In this document: one piece after another, positions 24,020-36,060 of the stretch
Position numbering within the stretch: the first letter of the stretch is position 1
Layout: each line of letters opens with the position of its first letter
NCBI GenBank assembly: GCA_037176705.1
Contig: CM073893.1
Coordinates: 30,851,182 to 30,915,181, forward strand
DNA length: 64,000 nt
Origin: Molossus alvarezi
Lineage: Eukaryota > Chordata > Mammalia > Chiroptera > Molossidae
Direction of reading: 5' to 3'
Program-made: the position numbers and the translations under genes
Notes under the pieces: generated by a model
Databases searched by the model: none
What the model was told of the DNA's origin: nothing
Seen by the model: only the letters and a program-made list of their open reading frames with translations

Positions 24020-24840
24020 TTCATATCATTAAAGTCTCCATCTCAGAGGAACCTCTCTGCTTCTTCCTCTCTGTCTCAGCCAATCCTTCATTTCCCTGCC
24101 TTGGTCCATAAATTCAACAATATCTGTCCATGACCCCAAGTCCCTCGTTCATTATCCATTTATCCTAATCACCTGGATACCCTCCGCCTGACTGAATTTG
24201 GTTGTCAGCAGTCTCCTAAGGGTGTTCTCCTGCCTTCAACCTTCTCTCTTCTAACTCAGACTCCACTCTTGTTTAATTATTATGTAATGCAAATCTAATT
24301 GCTTTCCTTTCCTAGTTAGAACTCACCCTTGTCTTTTTTTTATCACTTTTAGCATAAAGTTTGAATTTTATATGGCCTCAAAATACCTGTGTGACCTGAA
24401 CTCCATCAAACTTACAGATTCATCTTTGCCACTGATTTGTGTTCATTCGTTTCTTACTCCTCCAGGGCTTTTTGTTTACTGCTCCTCAAACCTATTGCTC
24501 TATTTTTATTTCTCTTTACTTCCCTAGAAGTATTATTCTTCCCTAGAAGTATTATCAGAATTATCCTTCAGATCTTAACTTAAAGATCAGTTTTTCTAGG
24601 GCATCTTACCAGTTACTCCACGCATCATTCCATTGGTAGCTCTGCTCTATAACTACCCTGCACTATGTCCCCTCTCAAGGCACTACAGATGTTCTTGTCG
24701 AATATTTCTTCTCCCTGCTGGGGGGTAAGTTTCTTGATTATACAGTCCTGCATATCTGTATCACCACTGTGTCTTTATCATACAGAATAAAACCTCAATT
24801 GTTAAAGGTACTTAATATATATTGTTAATGAAAGAAGAAT
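24020..24840 (+). mobile_element. Possible ancient LINE (L2-like) 3' region
   Basis: The wording TAGCATAAAGTTTGAATTTT, TCCTTCAGATCTTAACTT, ATCACCACTGTGTCTTTATC and a terminal AATAAAACCTCAATTG follow the general order of an old mammalian LINE 3' end. Divergence is high. A 19-bp tandem duplication (CTTCCCTAGAAGTATTATT) lies at ~24519-24556. Confidence 0.4.
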
Positions 24841-25537
24841 TTATTACTAATAGTGGGGAATAGTGATCCAAGAACAAACAAAAATGCTCTATAAATTACT
24901 GAAATTTGTGACGTGACAATTAATATATGCAAGATATGTACATATAATGATTTTTTGTAATTACAGAACCCATAATTACTGTCAATATATTTTAACACAT
25001 TTATCTGTTTACCAATTCATATTTAGTGCATAACATATATGTATATTATTCTTAATTATTGATCAATATCAGTTATATATTTCCTTTAAAGGAAAGTACC
25101 ATGGCTTATTCAGCTTCATTTCTCCCTGATACTATGATAGAGCTTAAAAATGATTCCATGTTAGCCCTCCTAAATCCTGCCCGTTATCCCTAAAATAACA
25201 AAAATGTAGTTACCTTCCAAATACTCCCTATCCCTTCTTTCTTGGGAACACACTCCTAATTTTATTCAGTAAACCTATGCTCCCAATCAAAATAATACAT
25301 TTCCTCCTTTGTAGCTAAATATGGTCATGAGATTGAACTGTGGTCAGTGAAACTGAAAAAAGAGGTGTTTGGTAGAGCCCTGTTTAGTCAATTAGATTGT
25401 GTACATTTTGGCTATTTCTTGTGTTCCCTTTTACAAATGAACATGTGACTATGGTGGCCCTACCTACCATCCTGGATTATAAATTCAGCTTGAGGACGGA
25501 AATAACATTTCACAAATGTGAAGCAGATGATAGAAGA
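24841..25537. other. Unique AT-rich DNA
   Basis: No gene or identifiable repeat was seen. Confidence 0.45.
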
Positions 25538-25553
25538 AGCTTAAGTTCCTTTA

Positions 25554-25778
25554 TTATTTATTTTAGAATTTTAAATTGATTTTTAGAGAGAGAGGAATGG
25601 AGAGGGAGAGAGGGTTTAGAAAAAGATCAGTGTGAGAGCGAAATGTTGATGGATCAATTGCCTCCTGCATGCCCCCTACCTGGAACCAGCCTGCAACCTG
25701 GAAATGTGCCCTGACCAGGAATCTAACCAGCAACCTTTCAGTGCACAGGACAATGCTGAGACACACTGGGCAGGGCAG
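25554..25778 (-). mobile_element. Older VES SINE, antisense
   Basis: This is a minus-strand tRNA-derived SINE of the variant without the terminal hairpin. Its T-rich and GA-rich left end is the complement of the TC tract, and the complement of the B-box region lies near 25700-25740. TSD AGCTTAAGTYCCTTTA flanks it at 25538-25553 and 25779-25794 with one mismatch. Confidence 0.88.
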
Positions 25779-25794
25779 AGCTTAAGTCCCTTTA

Positions 25795-26510
25795 AATTGG
25801 GCAAACTTGCAAGATTAAAAAAGAATACCATAATTAATTTGAATATCATTGTCACTTACAATTAATTCCCACCTCCTCAATTTTTTTTCTATTGTAAAAC
25901 TTAGAAAATGAAAACTGTATTGACCAGATATCATTACAGGTAGAACTGCATATTAAAAATTAAATTTCAAAATTAGAAGTGTTTGCATGAGATTTCAAAA
26001 GTGCTAACCCAGAGTCCATCAATTTTCTTAAAATAAAACAAGCTATGCTCTGACATTACTGCTTCCTTAGTACCTGGTGTGTTTTGTGTGTGTGTGTTTT
26101 GTTTTTTTATTCCATGTTGGTATCAGTAGGCTTAGTATGGTTGGGCTTCTCTCTTGTGCTTCAAGACATTCTGGTTTGCAGTCCTCTAAAAGTCCCAGCT
26201 CTGATACCCATTTGCTCTTGTAATTTAACAAACCATGTTTACTCCCCAGATCCTAGCATTTTATTTGATTTCTGGCATGGTGATTCTAATTTAGACATTT
26301 AAAGCAGTCTTTCTAATCCTGTGGCTTTTGCATTGCATCTACAGCTCTCCAATGCTGGCGTCAACCCTATCCAACCACTCACAAACTCATGGTCAGACAA
26401 GAAAGCAGATCTTGGCATTACTAGTAACAGCAATATTTTTTGTAATTTAATTGTTACTCACTCATATGCTTTCCTCTTCCCATTTCTTACCTTATAATAG
26501 GTGTCACTCT
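25795..26510. other. Unique DNA
   Basis: A short GT-rich tract lies at ~26080-26100. No gene or repeat was recognised. Confidence 0.45.
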
Positions 26511-26523
26511 AAAATACACATCA

Positions 26524-26783
26524 GCCCTGGCCGGTTTGGCTCAGTGGTTAGAGCGCCGGCCTGCGGTCTGGAGAGACCCGGGTTCGGTTCCCGCTAAGGG
26601 CATGTACCTCGGTTGCAGTTTGTCCCCGGCCCTGGTTGGTCGAGCGGGTGGCAGCCACTCGATGTGTCCCTTCACGTCTATGTTTCTCTCTCTCTCTGTT
26701 CATCTCTCTCCCTCCCACTCTACCTGAACAAAAAATGGAAAAATGTCCTCAGGTGAGGATAAAAAATAAATAAATAAATAAAT
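26524..26783 (+). mobile_element. VES SINE with perfect TSD
   Basis: This is a full VES with the GCCCTGGCCGGTTTGGCTCA head, TC tract, hairpin at 26744-26761 and a (AAAT)n tail. Perfect 13-bp TSD AAAATACACATCA lies at 26511-26523 and 26784-26796, indicating a relatively young insertion. Confidence 0.97.
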
Positions 26784-26796
26784 AAAATACACATCA

Positions 26797-27109
26797 AATG
26801 ACTCTACTCTTTGTCCATAATTTTCCAGTCACATTGACTGCTATGCTGTTTTCCAAATATGGTGTGTGTGTACGTATGTGTGTGTGTGTGCGTAATTGTG
26901 TTTTGCTCATCCCCCAGATAATCACTTAGGTTGCTCACCTCTTCAAATTTTTGCTCATCTCAATCTTTTTTTATTATATTTACTCAATCAAACTATTTAA
27001 TCAGTCTTTCTGCCTGCATTCTATTTTCTCCTTATCTTACGCTTCAGTTCATTCTTCCTTTTTTATATTGATGCTAAAAACTTAATGGCTGAAAAAAACA
27101 CAAACTGAT
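26797..27109. other. Unique DNA with a GT microsatellite
   Basis: (GT)n with interruptions lies at ~26863-26891. Nothing else was recognised. Confidence 0.45.
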
Positions 27110-27540
27110 TATCTTACAGTTCTGTAGATATGATTTCAACACAGGTCTTCTTAATCAAAATCAAAGTGTTGACAGGTCTGTTTTCATTTCTGGAAGCTCT
27201 AGATGAGAATGTATTGCCCGGCCGGTCTCAGCTTTTATAGATCACTTACATGCCTTGGTTCATGAGCTCTTTCCTCCATCCCAAACTAGCAATGGTGTGA
27301 CAACACTGCTTCTCTTCCATTTTCACATTTGCCTCTGAAGCTCTTCTGTTTCCTTCTTCCATTTTTAAGAACCTGCTACGTACATTGGGCCCACCCAAGA
27401 TAATTCAGGATAATCTTCCTATTTTTTTATACCATTTGATTAGCAATCTCAATTCTAACTGCTACCTTAATTTCCCCTTGCCAGGTTTAGGGATTAGAAT
27501 GAGAACACCTTTGGAAGGCCATTATTCTACATATTACACC
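27110..27540 (-). repeat. Possible MaLR-type or related old LTR fragment
   Basis: TTATCTTACAGTTCTGTAGA near 27109 and ATTGGGCCCACCCAAGATAA near 27384 resemble the antisense layout of old mammalian LTR repeats. It is too diverged for a firm class. Confidence 0.35.
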
Positions 27541-27659
27541 ATATACATGTAAACTATTTCTTGAATGTTTTATTTCACTAAACTATTTATTTTCACACCA
27601 ATTACTGAAGTTAAAAGTAAACTTTAATAACAGGTAGGTGAGTACTTAACATAGTTCTT

Positions 27660-28560
27660 TAAGATCTTTAGTTTATTCTAGGTCCAATGTTTTTCCATAT
27701 AAAGTAGAAAATTGATTTTTCAATTTATATACTAAGGGTTTTTGGATTTGATTGAATTGCATTGACTCTATAAATCAATAGGAAGAGAATTAAAAACAAA
27801 TAAGAATAAAAATATTTTATATAAAAATGATTAAGTTGTTAAATAAATTTATATAACACATTTCTTCATTTATATAGACCTTATTCAAGTTCTTTTGGCA
27901 ATATGTTATACATTCATGTAACAATGTTAGATATCATTTATTACATTTGTTCCTAACTATTTTATGTTTTGATACTAATGCAAATGGTACATTTTAAAAA
28001 TATTTCTTTTCAGTTGTTTTTCTATTAGTTTATAAGGATAACTGATTTTTTTATATATATATTGGACTTGTATCCTTCAAGAAAGGTGAAGTTACCTACT
28101 GTTTTAATATTTCTATGCTAAATTTCTTAGGATTTTTTACATAAACATGTATGACATCTGTCAATAGCAATATTACTTATTTTTTTTCAGACCTTATGCC
28201 TTTTTTCTCTTTTCTTCTCTTTTCTTGCTCTACTACAATCTAGGACTTCCAGTGTAATGTTGAATGGGAGGTGTGAGAATGAGAAAACATGCCTTTACCA
28301 ATCTAACAGTAAAAGCATTTGACATTTCACAGTTAATATAAGGATAGTATAGGACTTTTATTGCTACCATTTATCAGCAGAAAGCTTTCATAAATTCCTA
28401 GGTGTCTGAATGATTTTTATATCAAATGGTCATTTCTCTTGTAATGAATCTAAGAATAATAAAAAATACTTTATTTTAGATTTATCCTACTTTTTAGTAT
28501 TTTCGGTGACATTAATTTATTATATATGGGATATTTCATTTTATGTCATTCCCCATCATA
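27660..28560 (-). mobile_element. Ancient L1 ORF2 fragment, antisense
   Basis: The plus strand reads as the complement of L1 ORF2 around the reverse-transcriptase active site. It shows GAATTGCATTGACTCTATAA (~27753), TTTTTATATATATATTGGAC, a GACATCTGTCAATAG block at ~28151 where the catalytic motif falls, and CCAGTGTAATGTTGAATGGG (28249). The order and spacing match an old L1M element. It has no coding capacity. Confidence 0.75.
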
Positions 28561-28950
28561 CTGAAGACCTTTTAGCATTTCTTATAGTGTAAGTCTGATG
28601 GTTAAGAATTTGGTAAGCCTTCATTTATATTAAAATATCAAAATTACACAAAAAAATGAAATAAATATTTAAAAGAAAAACAGTAATGGTGATATCAACT
28701 TCTAGGCTATCCTCTTATTTAAGCACATAATATGACCATGTCAAAATTATTTTTAATTAGAATAATAATTTCCAATGCTCAAATCAACTTTAAAAATAAG
28801 AGATAAGAAAATAAAATGAAAATGTAAAGAGATAAATGGTCATAAATGCATGCTGCTTAAAATATCTTTCTTTTTCTATTCCTGACATCACCAGCAGTTC
28901 CTATTTTATTGTTTTATATCAGAGTTCATATGAAACACCACTACAATGTG
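28561..28950. other. Probably further old L1M remnants and unique DNA
   Basis: TTCTTATAGTGTAAGTCTGA near 28579 resembles antisense L1M. The rest is AT-rich and unassigned. Confidence 0.35.
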
Positions 28951-28959
28951 ATATATACA

Positions 28960-28985
28960 TACACACACACACACACACACACACA
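28960..28985. repeat. (CA)n microsatellite
   Basis: Perfect CA dinucleotide tract of about 13 units, flanked by TATA-rich DNA. Confidence 0.95.
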
Positions 28986-29052
28986 TATAGTATATAAACA
29001 CAAAGTTACAATTGAAAATATAATGCTACATGTACAATTCTGAACTGACAGG

Positions 29053-29255
29053 TTTTTTTTTCTATTATGTTTTTATTGATTTTTTTAGAGAGATACAAAC
29101 ATGGATGTGAGAGAGAAACATCAGTGGACCTCCTGCACACCCCCTAGTGAGGATCAAGCCCAAAACCTGGGCATGTGCCCTGCCCAGAAATGGAACCAGG
29201 ACCTCACAGTCTATGGGACTGACACTCAATCCACTGAACCAGACCAGTCAGGTTT
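29053..29255 (-). mobile_element. VES SINE, antisense
   Basis: This is a minus-strand VES of the variant lacking the terminal hairpin. The complement of its AATAAAAA tail lies at ~29066-29080. TSD AACTGACAGG flanks it at 29043-29052 and 29256-29265. A poly-T run (29274-29295) follows on the right. Confidence 0.88.
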
Positions 29256-29329
29256 AACTGACAGGGTTTTTGGTTTTTTTTTTTTTTTTTTTTTTCAAGT
29301 ATCTTAAGGTTGTTAACTACATTTTTGTT

Positions 29330-29900
29330 TCTCTACTGTTTTGCTGAGTAGTCAGTAATTTTCCATATTATATTTCTCCTGTGTATAATGTGTCTTATTT
29401 TCCCCTCTGCCTGCATTCAACATTTTTTTTTCTTTTCTACTCCGGTTTTCAGCAATTTGACTATAATTATGTCTAGATATGGTTTCCTTGGTATTTATCT
29501 GGTTTGCAGTTTACAATACTTGTTGAGTCTGTATGTTAATGATTTCCAAAAAATTGAGAATATTTTGATCATTGTTTCTTCAAAAGCTTTTAGCCCTATT
29601 CTCAACTCACTGAAATGAGATTCTTTCACTGAAATCAGACTGCAAGAAATCACCAATAATTGTCTGTATGCTATATCCATTTTATGTTCTTTTCCTCTTA
29701 TTTTCAGAATCTTTATGGGATTATTACAACTGTGTTTCTTTTTCTATTTCTTTCTTTCTAAGATCTCTTTCTAACTCTGACCTATGAAACATCACTTTTT
29801 CCAGGTCCTCATCCAGCATCTCAAACCTGCATTCTCGGCCACTGCCATTAAATATTATTTCTCTGTATTAGCCTTAAATGACTGTTTTCTAGACTCGTGC
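29330..29900 (-). mobile_element. Possible old L1M fragment, antisense
   Basis: GATCATTGTTTCTTCAAAAG near 29567 and the following sequence resemble the antisense 3' part of old L1M elements. Diverged, low confidence. Confidence 0.4.
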
Positions 29901-30717
29901 CTTTAATCATCTTAAGTTCCTATTGTATGCCTTTCCTAGGTAATTTCTGTCAAATTTTGCTTTTGACCTTTTGACCTCGACTTCTTAACATTTACTGTCA
30001 TATCCAAGTTGCATTGAAACACTGGAAGTAAATAACAGATGTACTCACTATAAACATTCTTCTCTTTCTCTCTTTTTCATCATATTTACCTCCATTTATT
30101 TAATTACCCAAATCAATGACTTGGTGATCCTTCTAAATATATTCTCTTCCTCATCCCTAAAGCACGAGTCAGTTACCAAGACCTTCCAATTCTAACCCTA
30201 TTCTTATTGTTTTAAGTTAAATCAGGCCCTTATCATTGTGAATGTCAAAATACAATTTGGATATTCTCTTCCACATCTGAAACCATTAAATGTTTATTCA
30301 CAATCTAAAAGATGCTATCTAAACTCTTCAGTCTTAAGAACCTCCTAATAATGTGCTTTCTAATAGGCCTCTGTATATCCCTCAACTTCTAGCTCTTAAT
30401 GTTTCTAGCATAGCTTTATTATTGTTGTAGGCCATTGAACATGCTATACTATTCTTTCCCCTCTGTCTGGATCAGCTTTTTCAGTGGTTTACCCAGTGAC
30501 TTCCTATTCATTCTCTTCCAAAGGAATATAGCCTGTCACCTACCTTATGACACCTCTTCAAACAAAGTTATTCACTCCCATTCCTAGTTTGTTTCATGTG
30601 TGTACAGAATAGCATGCTTGCATATTAGTTATAATCTATCTACTTTCTTCTATTTTCTTTTTTTCTCTTGTGTCAACAGTGCTCAATAAAGCCCTTGGTT
30701 TATAATGAAAATTTAAA
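29901..30717 (+). repeat. Possible L2-like or other ancient repeat
   Basis: Wording such as TTGGTGATCCTTCTAAATAT, TCTAAACTCTTCAGTCTTAA, CACCTCTTCAAACAAAGTTA and a terminal GTGCTCAATAAAGCCCTTGG follows an old LINE 3'-end layout. Not certain. Confidence 0.35.
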
Positions 30718-30830
30718 TTGCCTGTTCTTTCTTTGAGCATTCAAATCTTTTACTTTTTTCTTTTCTTTGTTTTCTTTCTTAAATTGTTTTCTACACTTTG
30801 CTTTCCCTTGCACAATAATAACCTAATGGG

Positions 30831-30840
30831 AAAGGAAGAA

Positions 30841-30899
<59 letters not shown>

Positions 30900-31019
30900 G
30901 AAGAAAGGAAGAAAGGAAGAAAGGAAGAAAGGAAGAAAGGAAGAAAGGAAGAAAGGAAGAAAGAAAAGAAAAGAAAAGAAAAGAGGAAGGAGGGAGGGAG
31001 GGAGGAAGGAAGGAAGGAT
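30831..31019 (+). repeat. Long GAAA/GAAAGGAA/GGA polypurine microsatellite
   Basis: About 190 purine-only bases form a graded array: (GAAA)n, then (AAGGAAAG)n, then (GAAAA)n, then (GGAG)n and (GGAA)n. Successive expansions of related motifs are visible. Confidence 0.97.
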
Positions 31020-32102
31020 GTATTTACCTATATATGAAAGTTACACTTTCCAACTAAGTGTTTCATTATTTGTTGAGTTAGTGATTAGGTCAAGCTAAAA
31101 TACCTATGATTGATGGTCTAAATTCTTCTAAACAAAGACATTATGACATATATAATATTATTAATGCCCTGTGATTCAAGTGTCATCTAATTTAACCTTC
31201 AGAGTTTAGTAAAAACTTGATATTTTTAAAAATTTTTACTCATTTTCAAAAGAATTTCAAAAAACTTATGTTGAAAATATAATATACCTTTTAAAGCTTA
31301 TTGATTTTAGGTTATTCGACATTGTAAAAAGTATCCAACTTTGTAAAAAGTACCTAAGACAACCAAAATTCAGTGCTTTTGACAATATCTCAAAATTCTT
31401 CAGTTCTAAAATATATTATTTTAATTTAGTGCTTCTTATAAAATTGAACAAAACAATCAAAAGCTAATGGTGAACATCTTTTCTCCATTGTCATCATTCA
31501 GTATAGAGAAAGATTGAAATTCTATTTATTCTGATGATGTTGAATTAAAAAGGATATACCAAGATTAACACAAATGCCTGTATCTTTACACTTTGGTTAA
31601 GGATCAAGTTCTTGTAAATAAAATTATGAATTTTTTTCTTTAAAAAAGAAATACATATGTTTCTTTATATTTTTGTTACTGAAATATTTAAATTTTATAC
31701 TTATAATGTGAAATAATATATTCAAACTTGAATAACATGAAATAAAATATTGTGTTTTTATTATTCATGTCCATTTTCATAAATGAAGACATAACTACAG
31801 GTGTGGGAAAAGGTAGGTTTACAGTTGTGATTAGTGAAGCAGAATTTGTTCATGTCTTATTATTTATTATTGTATTATTTCTGTGTGTTTTAACTGTAAA
31901 CTTATTTTGCCCACCCGTGTATAGTCAATAAAATTTCATAAATGTTTCATAAATACCATGCACATTTTCTCTGATTAATCATTTTCCTTCAATGACATTT
32001 GCATCAAAAATATATACTTTTTTTACATAATCTCTTCAAATAATAAAATCTTCTTACAGTGATGATGATTTTCTTGCCTGTTTCAGAGTGTTGTTATTGA
32101 GG
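31020..32102. other. Unique AT-rich DNA
   Basis: A small near-tandem TTGTAAAAAGTA word occurs twice (~31323 and ~31341). No gene or repeat family was recognised. Confidence 0.45.
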
Positions 32103-32312
32103 CTTTCCTGGACAGTGTGGCTCAGTGGATCGAGCATTGTCCCATTGCCTCAGAGGTCCTGGTTTGATTCCCAGGCAGGGCACATGCCTGGGTTGCGAGC
32201 TCTATCTCCAGTAGGGGGCATGCAGGAGGCAACCCACTGAGGTTTCTTTCTCACATTCATATTTCTCTCTCTCTCTCTCTAAAAAGTCAATAAAAACATA
32301 TTTAATAAAAGA
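32103..32312 (+). mobile_element. VES SINE, diverged variant
   Basis: A plus-strand tRNA-like head (GTGTGGCTCAGTGGATCGAG) is followed by B-box-like GGTTTGATTCC, the CAGTAGGGGGCATGCAGGAG block, a TC tract and a GTCAATAAAAACA tail. This is the variant without the hairpin. TSD not resolved. Confidence 0.88.
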
Positions 32313-32574
32313 AAACCTGGTCAAAAAATACTGCAACACATAATGTTTATGGTTCGCTTCAAAGTTTATTTCAGAAGGATGCTTTATAATTAAGAAGCTT
32401 ACTATTTAAATTAGTTCAAACTCAATGATTACAAAAGATAAATTACAAATCTACAACTATATGCCACTTAAAATTTACTGTCAGCTTTATAATAGAGATT
32501 TCTTAAAAGTAAACAATGAAAATTTGTCTCTAAATTACTAGACAGGTAATTTCTACCCTAAAACTGGCATGTCA

Positions 32575-32726
32575 CCCTGGCCAGTTTGTCTCAGCAGTTA
32601 GAGCGTCAGCCTGTGGACCAAAGAGTCCCAGGTTTGATTTCGGCCAAGGGCACATACTTCAGATGTGGTTCGTCCCTGCCCTGGTTGGGATCGTGTAGGT
32701 GGCAACCAATCCATGTGTCTCTCTCA

Positions 32727-32782
<56 letters not shown>

Positions 32783-32866
32783 CCCCTCCCTCCATCCCTC
32801 CCTTCCTCCCTCCCATTCTGTCTGAAGATAAATGTAAAAATATCCTCTGGTGAAGATTTAAAAAAG
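32575..32866 (+). mobile_element. VES SINE with expanded TC tract
   Basis: A plus-strand VES whose internal CT tract has expanded to about 50 bp (32730-32780), followed by CCTCCCTCCATCC. The terminal hairpin is partly eroded (32841-32858, TATCCTC against GAAGATT). An imperfect TSD near AAAANTGGNATG is possible. Confidence 0.92.
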
Positions 32867-32879
32867 CAAAAAATGGTAA

Positions 32880-33626
32880 TGTAATTTGGCTATGCTTCAA
32901 ACCAAATTGAGGAAGAAGTGAACGTATTCATTTGTGTTCTTCCCAATATAAAATTGACTTTGATCTATTTCATAGTGGAAAAGAATAATAACATCTATTT
33001 AACCCAATTCTAATTCTAGATGTGTATTAGGAAAGTTAAAAGTGAAATCAATAGGTAATTGTATTCCCAATCATTCTTTCTAAATAGAGGAAGGTATGTT
33101 TAATTTAAGGGTTTGTTTGTTTGTTTCACCTATTAAGGTCCTATGTTTTGTATTGTATCCCACTGTTTTTCCAGATAAACGGCTTAGATAGCATGCTGCA
33201 AAAAGCCTCAGACTGTGTTTCATTAAATGCACATTGAATCATTGCAAGTACTTTTACAAATACTGATAATCCCCAAAATGTCTCCTTAAAATGAAAAGAA
33301 CAAAATCCACATTGAAAAATGATATAATCAACGATGTAGTGTACACTAGTACATAAATCACATATTCATCCAGAATAGAATAACTGCTGTGTGGTTTTTG
33401 TGTGACTTGGTAGTTTCCTTTGTATGTGGTGCCACTGAAATCACTGTCGTACCAAGATCCTCACCATCTTTTTACCTGGCTTTCTGACTCTGTCATCCAC
33501 GTGCCTCTGTTCCAACCCTGCCCAGGCTCTGTGTGTGCTGGGAAGTGCTCAATCATTCTGTCCATGACTTTTAATATTCACAGGCTGCTTTCCAAGTTCT
33601 TAATGCTGTTGTTGATTTTAGTTTCA
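32880..33626. other. Unique DNA
   Basis: No gene or repeat was recognised. A short (TTTG)n run lies at ~33113-33125. Confidence 0.45.
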
Positions 33627-33990
33627 GTCTGTTCTTAGTCTTTTGGGGCTGTCATAACAAAATACCACAAGACTGGGTAGCTAATAAACAACAAAATATA
33701 CTTCTCATAGTTCTGGAGGCTAGAAGTCCAAGATCAGGGTGCCTGCATAGTAGGTGAGGACCCTCTTCCAGGTTACCGACTTCTCTTTGTATTTCACGTG
33801 GGAAAATGGCTAGAGTGCTTTGTGGGATCTCTTTGATCTCAGCACTAATCTCATTTATGTGGACCCCATTATTATTACCCAAGCACCTCCCAAAAACCCT
33901 CACCTCCTCTTATCATCACCACTGGGGGCTAGGATTTCAAGATATAAGTTTGGGGTAGAGGAACATAAGCATTCAGCTCATAGCAAGTAA
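33627..33990 (-). mobile_element. MLT1-type MaLR LTR, antisense
   Basis: The antisense MLT1 layout is readable in order: GGGGCTGTCATAACAAAATA, CACAAGACTGGGTAGC, AGTTCTGGAGGCTAGAAGTC, CCAAGATCAGGGTGCC, CACCTCCC, CTGGGGGCTAGGATTTCAAG and GCATTCAGCTCATAGCA. MLT1 is an old mammalian ERVL-MaLR solo LTR. It is non-coding. Confidence 0.85.
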
Positions 33991-34604
33991 AATAAGATCA
34001 TCTTTGCAGGTTCCTGTTTAATGGTGTGGTAGGAACACTGGTTGAAGTCTTGTCTCAGTACTTACTAATCACACAGATTGAACATTCCCATAATCTATCA
34101 AACTCATGGAGTGGTAAAGAATTAATGTGAAATGTTTAAAAGACTCTTTGTAGATAAAGAAAGGCTCTATTAATATATTCAGTATTTTTATTTATCTGAT
34201 ATAGTGATGCTTTGAGATGTCAATCTATTTCAATTCACTTTTTTTTCCTTAAAACATCTCCACTCTTTAGCAGCTAATTTAAAAAATTGTTTATTTACAA
34301 CACAGTCCTATTTCATTTGGACTTTGCAGCTTGCTATGTCATGCCTACTATACAAATTGCATGAGTCTAAGGTATATGTACATTTTTATAAAAATTGTGG
34401 TGTTTTTGTAAAATTGTGAAGTGGATTTCTACAAAACCTATCATCTTCTATATCATTAGAGTAATAAGAAAATAAACTATCTAGTTTCTATGTATCTTAT
34501 TCATATTTTAAAATAATTTTTCACAGAGCTCCATGAATTCTGTGTTTATGCTAATTATCAGGTTTTGTGAATCAAGCAATAGAGATCACAGAGAATAACA
34601 AATA
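33991..34604. other. Unique AT-rich DNA
   Basis: No feature was recognised. Confidence 0.45.
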
Positions 34605-35240
34605 ATCAAGAGTCCAGTCCATTAACGTTGGCAATATTTATGGATGTCTGTCACCTGTGGCTTTGGGGAAATTTAGGTCATTTACAGCCCCCTAGGAGGC
34701 AAAAACTTCTAAAATCTGTAGGGAATCAAGAGCTGGAGTCCTGTACAGAGCTGGCCACTGTGCACCGTAATGTCCAGGGCTGCAGGGCTGGCACTGAAAG
34801 CCCAGACTTTCTCCTTGTCCCTTGATGCTTCTTTACATGTCTGAGCTTTGCTGGTCTCTGGACCGCATGAAACCAAAGCAGGACTTTTGTGGGTAGTACC
34901 CCAAATGACTAAGGAAGCCTGTCCCTCCCACCACTCTCCTTTTCCCTGTGAGCGGAACTCTTTCTAACTGGGGAGTTGCCTCTTGGTTCTGAGCAATACT
35001 GGCCTGATGGATGGGACGGTGCAGACCACACGAAGCTGTTCTTCCTTCCCCGGGAATTAGTCTCAAGTCTTTTGTTTGTGTGGCTCAAGTTTCTTACGTG
35101 GACCCCAGAGCTCTCCAAGAACTGTTTTTGTTCACAGATCACTGTTTAATTGTTGAACATTTCGCAGAGACAAAATGCTGGATCTTGTTGACATCACCCT
35201 GCAGATCTAAATGCATATTTATTTAGACAAAAAGACATCT
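34605..35240. other. GC-richer segment, possible old LTR or ERV fragment
   Basis: This stretch is clearly GC-richer than both flanks. Short open frames exist on both strands (up to 77 codons) but overlap each other and lack gene structure. Wording such as CTCCTTTTCCCTGTGAGCGG near 34936 suggests an old LTR-class repeat that I cannot name. Confidence 0.3.
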
Positions 35241-35799
35241 GTTTTTGGTAATACAGTACTGTCTACAGATTTAAATTGTGTAGTTAGGATTCATACCTGG
35301 CCGAATCTTAATGCAAACCTACTGTCCGGAGAGTTAAAACTAATTTTAATATATATGTGGTCATGTAAATAACTCTTCTAATGGGATGTCTGTTGGGAAT
35401 GCATTGAATTTTGATGGGCAGAGGCACATTGAGGACCCCAAGGTGAAACTCTCATAATTTAATGCATATAATTTGAAGCCTCTATTGAAAGACTAAAATG
35501 TTGCCTCTTTCAGATATTTCAAATCAGCTATTTTCTCCTGCATAGAAAAATAAAATAAATTATTGTCTGAAATCTAGACAAAATTGCACATAAATGTAAT
35601 CTTTTCCCACCATAGATATTTTGACGTTAAATAAACTGAATGATCCCAATTTGCAATTTGTCTCATTTTTTACTACCTGATATCTATATATGATCAACAT
35701 AACTTTATTGAAAATTGTTCAATTGTCCCCTTCCCATGGTTACAATAACTTAGAACAACTTTTGATCTAAGGTAAGGTAATGGTGAATTCATGGTATCT
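35241..35799. other. Unique AT-rich DNA
   Basis: No feature was recognised. Confidence 0.45.
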
Positions 35800-35801
35800 T
35801 C

Positions 35802-36060
35802 CTTTTTTTTTTTTTTTTTTTTTAATCTTTACTGTTGAGAGTATTATAGATGTTTCGCCTCTTTTCCCCCCATGGCCCTCCTCCACCAATCTCCCACCTC
35901 ACCTGCCCCAGGCCTTCACTACTTTATTGTCTGTGTCTGTGGGCAATGCATACAATGTATACATATATGTTCTCTGGTTAATCTCTTCCCACATCCTCCA
36001 CTTCCTTCTGAGATTTGTTTGTTCTGTTTCCATTCCTCTGTATCTTAACAGCTCCTAAAC
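35802..36060 (-). mobile_element. LINE-1 3'UTR fragment, antisense (different subfamily)
   Basis: A run of ~23 T is followed by CTTTTCCCCCCATGGCCCTC, CTTTATTGTCTGTGTCTG, GCATACAATGTATACATATA and GGTTAATCTCTTCCC. This parallels the antisense 3'UTR at 22768 but with different wording, so it looks like another LINE-1 subfamily. It is short and 5'-truncated. Confidence 0.6.

Noticed and set aside
30718..31098. A 126-codon frame rich in KERKKERK
   Set aside because: It is just the translated GAAA microsatellite with flanking DNA.
32575..32866. CRISPR-like regular repeats around the TC tracts
   Set aside because: Simple-sequence tracts within SINEs, with no spacer structure.
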